64,000 nt of DNA from an uncultured Erythrobacter sp. (lineage in GTDB: Bacteria; Pseudomonadota; Alphaproteobacteria; Sphingomonadales; Sphingomonadaceae), in the NCBI GenBank assembly GCA_947488085.1, contig CANKYI010000001.1, forward strand, positions 2,303,928 through 2,367,927, read 5' to 3'. The translations under genes were made by a program, and so were the position numbers. The notes under the pieces were generated by a model that was not told where the DNA came from, made no database searches, and worked only from the letters and a program-made list of their open reading frames with translations. Numbering within the stretch: the stretch's first letter is position 1; the number at the start of each line of letters is the position of its first letter. Below are positions 17,687 to 25,392 of this stretch, in pieces.

Positions 17687-19552
17687 TCAATCAAACCCCG
17701 CGCCGATCGGCCATCGCCGCCCGCAAATGCCCAACACCTTGAACAACATGCCCATTTGTCCGTCGTCCATTAGACGATTGTATTGCCGATTCAGTTTGTC
17801 CACTTCAGCCGGGTTTTTGCGCTGCAATGCCTCATGACGGACATCAATACCCATATTGCGCAACCAATCGGCTTGCATGGTTAGGCCCATAACATCGGCC
17901 CCTTCACGCTCAGATATGGTCTTTAGCAGCTCAAAATCGACATGCGCGGTGAGGTCCGCTTCGCCGGGATGAGCCAGCGGGTCGACCTTTTCATGGGCAC
18001 GGATTGCTTGAAGGGTGGAGCCAGCACGCAGCTCGAAAGAGCCATAATCGATAATGAGAGCCGCGCCGCCTTGTTCCTTCAGACGTTGCGATATTTCGGT
18101 CATAATCGCGCTCGCTGCAGAACTGGTTTCGATCATGGTCCCTTGCGATGCACGCGCCCAGCTTGGGGGAACTATTGTATCCATCGGCGTGTCCCCTGCG
18201 ACGTAAGCCAGCTCGTCCCCTTCAAGACCCACCATGCGTTCGTGCCATCCGACGGCAGAGCGCACGAGTTGATGGATCGGCAGCGCGTCAAAGAACTCGT
18301 TCGCCACTATGAGCAGCGGGGCATCGTCAGGCAGGGTTGAGACGTCATTGTGATGCGTGGCATCAGGAAAGGCCTCAAGCTGAATTTTGCGCAGGGCCGG
18401 TGAGGTCTCAACAAAGTGAACCTTCGGGTCGAAATCATAACGCGCGGCGGTTCGCAGCGCGTCTTTGGCGAGTGTCCCGCGACCCGGCCCAAGCTCAACA
18501 AAATGGATGTGTTTGCGCGCGCCCATCCGCACCCACAAATCGGCGAACCACAATCCGATTAGTTCACCAAACATCTGGCTGATTTCGGGAGCCGTGATGA
18601 AATCGGCATCCTCACCCAACGGATCGCGGCTGGTGTAATAGCGCGCGTTGCTCTCTGCCATATAGTGCGCCAGGCTGATTGGACCGGTTTCGCGGATCAG
18701 GCGGCGGAAAGTTTTGCCAAGGTCTTTGGCTTTTGAAGCGGCGAGCTCGGCGGCCTCTTCCTCTGCTGCGGCTTTTTCGGCCTCAGCCTGTTCAGCGGCC
18801 AGCTTTTCAGCCTCTTCCTTGGCCTTCGCCGCAGCGGCGGCCTCTGCTTCGGCCTGCGCTTTGGCTTTGGCAGCAGCTTCGGCCTTGGCCTTCTTTTCAG
18901 CGTCAGCTTTCGCCTTCTTCTCAGCTTTTGCCTTGGCGGCGGCCTCTGCCTTAGCCTTTTTCTCCGCCTCTGCTTTCGCTTTGGCAGCGGCTGCGGCGAG
19001 CGCTTTGGCCTCCGCTTCGGCCTTGGCTTTTGCCGCGGCTTCCGCCTTGGCCTTTGCCTCCGCCTCGCGTTTCGCTTTGGCCTCCGCTTCACGCTTGGCC
19101 TGCGCGGCAGCCTTAGCCTTTTCTTCGGCTTCTTTTTTGGCTTTGGCTTCTGCCTCTTTCTTAGCTTTGGCCTCAGCTGCCGCCTTTGCTTTGGCGCGTG
19201 CCTTCTCCTCAGCTTCAAGACGGGCTTTCTCTTTCGCCCTCTCTTCAGCCTCCGCCTTGGCCTTCGCTGCCGCCTCAGCTTTGGCGCGCGCCTCGGCTTC
19301 TGCTTTTGCTTTGGCCGCTGCTTCGGCGGCGGCCTTGGCTTCGGCAGCTTTGAGAGCCTCTTCCGCCGCTATCGCTTTAGCCTCTTCTTCGGCCTCTTTC
19401 TTTGCTTTCGCTTCTGCCGCGAGGCGGGCCTTCTCTTCGGCTTCGCGCTTGGCCTTGGCGGCTGCTTCCGCCTTCGCGTCAGCTTCCGCTTTCAGTCGAG
19501 CCGCTTCGGCAGCCTTAGCTTTCGCAATATCCTCGGACCGATCCACCGCCAC
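17687..19552 (-). CDS. MidA/NDUFAF7-like SAM-dependent methyltransferase with long N-terminal coiled coil
   Basis: The C-terminal ~345 residues (from 18726 down) are a class I methyltransferase of the COG1565/DUF185 family, whose eukaryotic member NDUFAF7 methylates a complex I subunit. It has RETGPISLAHYMAESNARYY, the SAM motif VELGPGRGTLAKDAL, HFVETSPALRKIQ and IVANEFFDALPIHQLV, and the ending MGMLFKVLG. Before it lie about 270 residues made almost only of Ala, Lys and Glu (see the repeat entry), which is not usual for the family. The first canonical start after the lgt stop is GTG at 19552; an in-frame ATG at 19741 lies within lgt and an ATC eight bases past the lgt stop codon is conceivable. 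It follows lgt on the same strand. Confidence 0.8.
   Translation of the reverse strand: MAVDRSEDIAKAKAAEAARLKAEADAKAEAAAKAKREAEEKARLAAEAKAKKEAEEEAKAIAAEEALKAAEAKAAAEAAAKAKAEAEARAKAEAAAKAKAEAEERAKEKARLEAEEKARAKAKAAAEAKAKKEAEAKAKKEAEEKAKAAAQAKREAEAKAKREAEAKAKAEAAAKAKAEAEAKALAAAAAKAKAEAEKKAKAEAAAKAKAEKKAKADAEKKAKAEAAAKAKAQAEAEAAAAAKAKEEAEKLAAEQAEAEKAAAEEEAAELAASKAKDLGKTFRRLIRETGPISLAHYMAESNARYYTSRDPLGEDADFITAPEISQMFGELIGLWFADLWVRMGARKHIHFVELGPGRGTLAKDALRTAARYDFDPKVHFVETSPALRKIQLEAFPDATHHNDVSTLPDDAPLLIVANEFFDALPIHQLVRSAVGWHERMVGLEGDELAYVAGDTPMDTIVPPSWARASQGTMIETSSAASAIMTEISQRLKEQGGAALIIDYGSFELRAGSTLQAIRAHEKVDPLAHPGEADLTAHVDFELLKTISEREGADVMGLTMQADWLRNMGIDVRHEALQRKNPAEVDKLNRQYNRLMDDGQMGMLFKVLGICGRRWPIGAGFD
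18727..19525 (-). repeat. Degenerate Ala/Lys/Glu repeat encoding a long coiled coil
   Basis: About 800 bases of degenerate GCC/AAG/GAG-type codons encode units such as KAKAEAEAKAK and KREAEAKAK. In protein this is a continuous, highly charged helix of TolA/colicin-like character. The DNA is locally repetitive and purine-biased on the coding strand, so slippage and length variation between strains are likely. A spurious open frame rich in Ala/Ser/Phe runs opposite. Confidence 0.85.
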
Positions 19553-19638
19553 ATCATCGAGCGGGACAACCGTCGTGGTCCCGTCCGGTTCAACCAGACG
19601 CAGCGGCGAGCACCGCTCAGTTCGTAATGTGATCGCGC

Positions 19639-20553
19639 CTAGGTCGCTGGCGCCGTCTGACCGCCCGTTCCCACGGGTTTCCTCGTCACGGCGTAAAGCG
19701 TGACAATCAATCCAATCAAGATCAGCGGTATTGTGAGCCATTGCCCCATCGATAGACCGGTTCGTGCTGCAAAGTCAGCAAGTTGTGCATCAGGTTCACG
19801 GAAAAATTCGTTAATAAACCGCGCAAGGCCCATACCGAGCGTAAAAACACCCACCAAAAGACCGGGGCGATACCGCGCATTGGTCTTCCAAAAGAGGAAC
19901 ATCAGCACGACCAGCAACAGCAATCCTTCAAGCCCTGCTTGATACAATTGACTTGGATGGCGCGCTTCATCACCGGCTCGCCCGTCGGGAAACACCATGG
20001 CCCAAGGTACATCGGTTACACGGCCCCACAATTCGCCATTGTTGAAATTGGCAAGCCGCCCGAGCAACATACCCATCGGCACGTTCACCGCGATATAGTC
20101 GCATATGCGCAAGAAAGAGAGCTTACCCTGCATCGACACGAATCCGATTGCGGCCAACACGCCCAGCAATCCGCCATGGAACGACATGCCGCCATCCCAC
20201 ATTCTGAGCAGCTTCCATGAGACAAAACCATCGCCAGAGAAATCGGTAAAGGCGCTGGGGATGCCGGTCTCACCACCGGTGTAAAACGCCGCGTATCCCA
20301 GCCGACCGCCAAGAATCACACCGAGTGTGCAATAGAAGAAAAGGTCGTCTGCATGGCGCTGGGCCATGGGCGCACCGGGTGCCTTGAGCATTTTGGATGT
20401 GTGCCAATAGGCAAATATCACGCCGATCAAATAAGCCAGCGAGTAATAGCGCAGCTGAAACCCGCCAATGTCGAACAGATAGGGCCTCAGACCCAGATCG
20501 GACCAGAATATCGGGTCTGCAGCGCCGCCGCTTGCAGCAAGTAGTGACAGCAC
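19639..20553 (-). CDS. lgt: Prolipoprotein diacylglyceryl transferase
   Basis: Inner-membrane enzyme of 304 residues that moves diacylglycerol from phosphatidylglycerol to the lipobox cysteine of prolipoproteins, the first step of lipoprotein maturation. Seven hydrophobic segments are visible, with the family signatures YYSLAYLIGVIFAYW, GRLGYAAFY, MSFHGGLLGVLAAI, GRLANFNNGELWGR (essential Arg/Asn region) and ARHPSQLYQAGLEG. Length is normal. The window contains several client lipoproteins (PstS, alkaline phosphatase, two small acidic ones). It is divergent from the acyl-CoA synthetase at 20745 and followed by the methyltransferase gene. Confidence 0.95.
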   Translation of the reverse strand: MLSLLAASGGAADPIFWSDLGLRPYLFDIGGFQLRYYSLAYLIGVIFAYWHTSKMLKAPGAPMAQRHADDLFFYCTLGVILGGRLGYAAFYTGGETGIPSAFTDFSGDGFVSWKLLRMWDGGMSFHGGLLGVLAAIGFVSMQGKLSFLRICDYIAVNVPMGMLLGRLANFNNGELWGRVTDVPWAMVFPDGRAGDEARHPSQLYQAGLEGLLLLVVLMFLFWKTNARYRPGLLVGVFTLGMGLARFINEFFREPDAQLADFAARTGLSMGQWLTIPLILIGLIVTLYAVTRKPVGTGGQTAPAT

Positions 20554-20744
20554 GAGTTGAACCTCTTAGTAAACGTCTTGCATCCCGCGCAGCTTACGCC
20601 GCGTGGGGACGCTATTGGCACAGCGAAGGTTTTGGGGGAAGCCTTGGCAGTCGCTGGCACACATTCAGTTCATTGCCCCCCGTTAGGCAAAGCCTGTTAA
20701 AACAACCGCCCGATCACAGGGTGAGACGAAGGAGAGAACACCGC

Positions 20745-22463
20745 ATGCCCACTCAGCTGGACACTGCGCTTGATGCGATCATGGCCCAAATGACCAAAGA
20801 AGGTCAGCCATTTCACACCACGCCCTTTGCGCGCCACGGCGTCGACATGCCCGCTTTTACGGTCGCTCCGCCAACCATGGCGCATTATTTCGCGCATTTC
20901 TGCAATGAGCATAAGGATGTGCCGTTCATCGTCGATGGCGAGATCCGGATGACCTTTGGAGAGACATATGCCGCCGCAATGTGCGTGGCAGAAAGTCTCG
21001 CAACACAGCATGGCATGAAAAAGGGTGATCGGGTTGGGATTGCCGCGCGCAATTCAGCCAATTGGATGATCGGCTATATGGGCATCGCCATGGCTGGCGG
21101 CTGCGTGACGCTGCTCAACGGTTTCTGGTCAGGTGAGGAGCTCGCCTATGGCATCCGCTTGGCCGAATGCGAACTGGTGCTGGCCGATGCAGGCCGCGCG
21201 GCGCGGCTGGAGGGCACCGACCATCACGCAAAACTGATCATGATTGAGCACACCGCTCCGGCACAGGGTCTTGCGAATGTATGGGCGCCGCCTGCCGATC
21301 CTGCGACCAGTGTCGCCATGCAAATGCTCGGCGTGCTTACCGCAGATGACTTGGCGACCATTCTCTACACATCGGGTTCCACCGGTCAGTCCAAGGGTGC
21401 CTATTCTGACCATCGCGGCGTTGTCGCCGGCGTCATGAGCTATGTCGCACAAAGCGCGATGGCCAAAGTATTACTGGAAAGCCAAGGCGAAGATGTCAGC
21501 GCACAGCCCAGCGCGCTTGTCGCTGTCCCGTTGTTCCACGTGACAGGCGAAGTGCCGTTGTTCCTGCAATCCTATGCCATTGCCCGCAAATTGGTGCTGA
21601 TGCCCAAATGGAATGCAGAGGAAGCTCTGCGTCTCATGGACTCAGAGAAGGTGACCTATTTCGTCGGCGTGCCTCTGATGAGTTACGAGATGGCAACGCA
21701 TCCAAACAAGGATCAATACGACCTGTCCGCATGCCGCAGTTTCGCTGCTGGCGGCGCGCCGCGTCCATTAGAACATGTGACCAAGATCAAAGAGGCGTTT
21801 CCCAAAGGGTTCCCATTACTTGGTTATGGCTTAACCGAAACAAATGCGGTCGGTTGCGGCAATTTCAATGAGAACTACCTGGCGAAACCCGGCTCCACGG
21901 GCAAAGCATCACAGCCTCTCGTCGAGGTGGCCATCCTTGATGATGACGGCAACCAACTGGCGCAAGGCGATGTTGGCGAGGTTTGCATCCGCACAGTTGC
22001 CAATTTCCTTGGCTATTGGAACAACGAAGAGGCCACACGCAAAGCCTTTACCGAGGATCAATTCTTCCGCAGCGGCGATCTGGGCTATCTCGATGAAGAC
22101 GGATATCTCTACATCGTCGACCGTAAGAAGGACATTATCATTCGCGGCGGCGAAAACATCTCGTGCATCGAAGTTGAAGACGCCGTCTATGCGCATGACG
22201 ATATTGCGGAGTGTTCAGTCTTTGGCCTGCCCGACGATCGTATGGGCGAAGTGCCCGCCGCGATCTTCCGCGTGAAAGAGGGCCGTGATGCGATGGAAGG
22301 CGGCGCTTTGCGCGAATTCCTATTGTCGCGGATTGCCCCCTTCAAGGTTCCTCTCGAAGAGCATATCTGGGTAACCGATGAAGTCCTCCCTCGCCTTGGC
22401 ACGCAGAAAATCGACAAGAAGTCTCTGCGTGAAGCCTACACAGCAAAGCTCTCCGCCGCCTGA
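20745..22463 (+). CDS. Class I adenylate-forming acyl-CoA synthetase
   Basis: ANL-superfamily ligase of 572 residues joining a carboxylic acid to CoA by way of an acyl-adenylate. It has the P-loop LYTSGSTGQSKGAYSDHRG, the A5 motif GYGLTETNAVGCGN, the A7/A8 hinge GDLGYLDEDGYLYIVDRKKD with IIIRGGENISCIEVEDAV, and the C-terminal LPRLGTQKIDKKSL with its catalytic Lys. The acid substrate is unknown; related enzymes act on medium or long-chain fatty acids. The ATG at 20745 is preceded by AAGGAGAG, so the open frame upstream to 20397 (antisense to lgt) is not used. It stands alone between lgt and glnD. Confidence 0.9.
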   Translation: MPTQLDTALDAIMAQMTKEGQPFHTTPFARHGVDMPAFTVAPPTMAHYFAHFCNEHKDVPFIVDGEIRMTFGETYAAAMCVAESLATQHGMKKGDRVGIAARNSANWMIGYMGIAMAGGCVTLLNGFWSGEELAYGIRLAECELVLADAGRAARLEGTDHHAKLIMIEHTAPAQGLANVWAPPADPATSVAMQMLGVLTADDLATILYTSGSTGQSKGAYSDHRGVVAGVMSYVAQSAMAKVLLESQGEDVSAQPSALVAVPLFHVTGEVPLFLQSYAIARKLVLMPKWNAEEALRLMDSEKVTYFVGVPLMSYEMATHPNKDQYDLSACRSFAAGGAPRPLEHVTKIKEAFPKGFPLLGYGLTETNAVGCGNFNENYLAKPGSTGKASQPLVEVAILDDDGNQLAQGDVGEVCIRTVANFLGYWNNEEATRKAFTEDQFFRSGDLGYLDEDGYLYIVDRKKDIIIRGGENISCIEVEDAVYAHDDIAECSVFGLPDDRMGEVPAAIFRVKEGRDAMEGGALREFLLSRIAPFKVPLEEHIWVTDEVLPRLGTQKIDKKSLREAYTAKLSAA

Positions 22464-22499
22464 AATTCGGGTGCGCGGTCATTTTAGGAAGGGAACGCG

Positions 22500-25274
22500 A
22501 TGACTGACTGGAGCTTGCCCAGTCGGCGCGTTCCCCGCCAACGCGCGATTATCAATCGGCGTGAGCTTTCTAGCGCAATTGCCGCGCTCGCGAGCGATCA
22601 GGGCGATGCTGCGCGCCCAGCGATCCTAGATCTGTTACAAGAGGCATTGGCGGGCGGTCGCAGTGAGCTGGAAAGCCGCCTGATCGACAAGCCCGCTGCG
22701 GGCTATGAGATCACCCATGGCTATGCCTTCTTGACCGATCAATTGGTGCGGGTGATCCATGACTACGTCACCGGTTTCGTCTATCCCGCTGGCAATCGCA
22801 CCACAGCAGAACGGCTCGCAGTGCTAGCGGTGGGCGGATATGGGCGCGCCGAAATGGCCCCGCATTCCGACGTCGACATTGCCTTTATCACCCCGATGAA
22901 ACGCTCACCTTGGTGTGAGCAAGTGATTGAGGCGATGTTGTATCTCATGTGGGATCTAGGGCTGAAAGTCGGCCATTCCAGCCGCACAATCGGCGATACA
23001 ATGCGGATGGCAAAGGATGATCTGACTATCCGCACCGCCTTGCTGGAAAGTCGCCTGATTTGGGGTGATCAGGATGTCTATGACGAATTGCGTCAGCAGT
23101 TTTGGAGCGAAGTCGCGCGCGGAAATGAGCGCCAATTCCTCACCGAGAAGCTGGAGGAACGCAATGCGCGGCATAAGCGGATGGGCGACAGCCGCTATGT
23201 CGTTGAACCCAACATCAAAGATGGCAAAGGGGGACTTCGCGACCTCCAAACGCTCTACTGGATCGGCAAATTCATCCATGGCGTAGAGACGGCAGCCGAT
23301 CTGGTCGGCGTCGGCCTTTTAACCAATGCCGAATATCGCAGTTTCCGCAGAGCCGAAGGGTACTTGCTCGCCGTGCGGTGCCATATGCATGTGCTCACCG
23401 ACCGGGCAGAGGACCGCCTGACATTCGACCTGCAGCGACAAGTCGCAGAGCGAATGAATTTCGCAGATCGCCCAGGCAAAAGCGCAGTCGAACGCTTCAT
23501 GCAATTCTACTTTATGCAGGCCAAGCGCGTGGGCAGCCTGACGGGCGTGTTCTTAGCACATCTGGACGAAGAATTTGCCCGCAAGCGCCCGCGCGGTGGC
23601 TTCTTCGCTGGATGGAAATCCAAGCCACGCAGCGTCAAAGGCTATGTCGCCGAAGGGGGCTGGATCAAAGCGCCCGGCAACAAGTGGTTCGCTGATGATC
23701 CGGTGCGGTTGATAGAGGTGTTTCAGGTCGCAGAGGCCGAAGGTCTCGAAATCCACCCAGAGACCGTGCGTCAAGCGAACCGAGACACCAAATTGATCGA
23801 CCGCGCCGTGCGCAAGGACCCGCGCGCCAACGCCTTGTTTCTCCAATTGCTCGGCGGGCGCAATGACCCGGAAACAGCTTTGCGCTGGATGAATGAGGCG
23901 GGTGTTTTCGGACGCTTCGTCCCCGATTTTGGCCGGGTCAATGCGCAGATGCAGTTCGACATGTATCATCATTACACCGTCGATGAACACACGATCCGCG
24001 CGATTGGCCTTACCAGTCAGATTGAACGCGGCCTGCTCGAAACCGACCATCCACGCGCGACCAAACAGATCCACAAAGTGGCCTCACGCCGCGCTTTGTA
24101 TGTCGCCGTTTTGCTGCACGATATTGCCAAGGGGCGCGGCGGTGATCACTCCGTTTTGGGCGCGGAGGTAGCGCACAAGCTGTGCCCGCGTTTTGGATTG
24201 ACGCCTAAGGAAACTGAGCTTGTCGCTTGGCTAGTCTTGCAGCACCTGTTGATGAGCTCAACCGCGCAAAAACGCGACCTTACCGATCCCAAGACGATTG
24301 AAGACTTTGTTGGCGAGGTCAAAACCGTCGATCGCCTGCGCAATCTGGCGATCCTGACCGCAGTTGATATCCGCGCCGTGGGGCCGGGCACCTGGAATAG
24401 CTGGAAAGGTCAGTTGCTGGGAGAGCTCTACGACGCCGCGCAGGAGCGCTTGCGACTGGGCCACAAACGCACCGGACGTGCTGAGCGAGTACAGGCTAAG
24501 AAAGAAGACACCGCCGATATACTCGGCAAACAGGCGCATTTGGTCGAGGAATTCGGCGAGATGCTGGGCGATGCCTATTGGATCGCCGAACCCGAAGACA
24601 TCATCGCTAAAAACCTCCTTCAATTCGAAGCGGCCCAGAAAGGCACAGACCACCTCTCGATCCGCTGCGATGTTGATGAGGAGCGCGGAGCGACGCTGGT
24701 CAGTGTGATCGCGCCGGACCATCCAGGCATGTTCTATCGCATGGCGGGCGGGATGCATCTGGCGGGTGCAAACATCATCGATGCCCGGATTCACACCGCG
24801 ATGAATGGCTATGCAATCGACAATTTCCTGGTGCAGGACATGCATGCAATGCCGTTCAGTGAAGAGAGCCAGATCGCTCGCTTGAAAAAGGGCATCAGCG
24901 ATGCGTTGATGGCTACTATTGAGCTGGTCCCCAAACTTGCCGCACGCCCACTTTCGCATTCGCGCGCCAAGGCCTTCGCTGTCGCGCCAAGCGTCAATTT
25001 CGACAATTCGGCCTCCAACAACTTCACTGTGATCGAAGTGACAGCGCGCGACCGCCCAGCGCTTTTGAACCGGCTCGCCCATGCTTTGTATAAAGCGAAC
25101 TTGATGGTGCAGTCCGCGCATATCACTGCCTATGGCGAGAGCGCTGCGGATACATTCTATGTGACCGACCTAACCGGGGCAAAAATCACCGCGCCAGAAC
25201 GTCTCGCCGAGATAGAGAATGAGCTGCTCGCTGCGGCCAGCGACAAGCGCCAGCGCGAGCATGAAGAGGCCTAG
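22500..25274 (+). CDS. glnD: [Protein-PII] uridylyltransferase / uridylyl-removing enzyme
   Basis: Bifunctional nitrogen sensor of 924 residues that uridylylates PII when glutamine is low and removes UMP when it is high. The order is nucleotidyltransferase (VGGYGRAEMAPHSDVDIAF near residue 110-130, with the metal Asp pair), the GlnE/GlnD linker (VEPNIKDGKGGLRDLQTLYW), an HD hydrolase domain (YHHYTVDEHTIRAI, VLLHDIAKGRGGDHS) and two ACT domains at the C-terminus (APDHPGMFYRMAGGMHLAGA and TARDRPALLNRLAHALYKAN). The start ATG at 22500 follows AGGAAGGGA. It is a complete, standard gene; PII and ammonium transporter genes are not nearby. Confidence 0.96.
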   Translation: MTDWSLPSRRVPRQRAIINRRELSSAIAALASDQGDAARPAILDLLQEALAGGRSELESRLIDKPAAGYEITHGYAFLTDQLVRVIHDYVTGFVYPAGNRTTAERLAVLAVGGYGRAEMAPHSDVDIAFITPMKRSPWCEQVIEAMLYLMWDLGLKVGHSSRTIGDTMRMAKDDLTIRTALLESRLIWGDQDVYDELRQQFWSEVARGNERQFLTEKLEERNARHKRMGDSRYVVEPNIKDGKGGLRDLQTLYWIGKFIHGVETAADLVGVGLLTNAEYRSFRRAEGYLLAVRCHMHVLTDRAEDRLTFDLQRQVAERMNFADRPGKSAVERFMQFYFMQAKRVGSLTGVFLAHLDEEFARKRPRGGFFAGWKSKPRSVKGYVAEGGWIKAPGNKWFADDPVRLIEVFQVAEAEGLEIHPETVRQANRDTKLIDRAVRKDPRANALFLQLLGGRNDPETALRWMNEAGVFGRFVPDFGRVNAQMQFDMYHHYTVDEHTIRAIGLTSQIERGLLETDHPRATKQIHKVASRRALYVAVLLHDIAKGRGGDHSVLGAEVAHKLCPRFGLTPKETELVAWLVLQHLLMSSTAQKRDLTDPKTIEDFVGEVKTVDRLRNLAILTAVDIRAVGPGTWNSWKGQLLGELYDAAQERLRLGHKRTGRAERVQAKKEDTADILGKQAHLVEEFGEMLGDAYWIAEPEDIIAKNLLQFEAAQKGTDHLSIRCDVDEERGATLVSVIAPDHPGMFYRMAGGMHLAGANIIDARIHTAMNGYAIDNFLVQDMHAMPFSEESQIARLKKGISDALMATIELVPKLAARPLSHSRAKAFAVAPSVNFDNSASNNFTVIEVTARDRPALLNRLAHALYKANLMVQSAHITAYGESAADTFYVTDLTGAKITAPERLAEIENELLAAASDKRQREHEEA

Positions 25275-25392
25275 GTTCGTTCCATTTTTGATACAGTGGC
25301 AGCAACATTCGACAAGGGTCGGCCAAATTAAGTTGCGCTTAACGAACTTACTTTCTAATTTCGGCCATTATAACGTCCCGGGAGAGACAAAC

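Noticed and set aside
18714..19703. Long plus-strand frame rich in Ala/Ser/Phe opposite the coiled-coil gene
   Set aside because: It is the antisense reading of the Ala/Lys/Glu repeat; its composition follows from that repeat and it has no recognisable start signal or domain.
19639..19741. Methyltransferase start at ATG 19741
   Set aside because: It lies 100 bases inside lgt on the same strand with no family support; a later start is more likely.
20397..20744. Upstream extension of the acyl-CoA synthetase frame
   Set aside because: It lies antisense to lgt and in the divergent promoter gap; the ATG at 20745 has AAGGAGAG and the expected N-terminus.
25219..25392. Upstream extension of the TonB receptor frame
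   Set aside because: It overlaps glnD and would precede the signal peptide; the ATG at 25393 directly yields it.
25320..25392. Promoter elements before the TonB receptor
   Set aside because: TATAAC-like and TTGCGC-like words exist but spacing is wrong (about 30 bases); no confident promoter.
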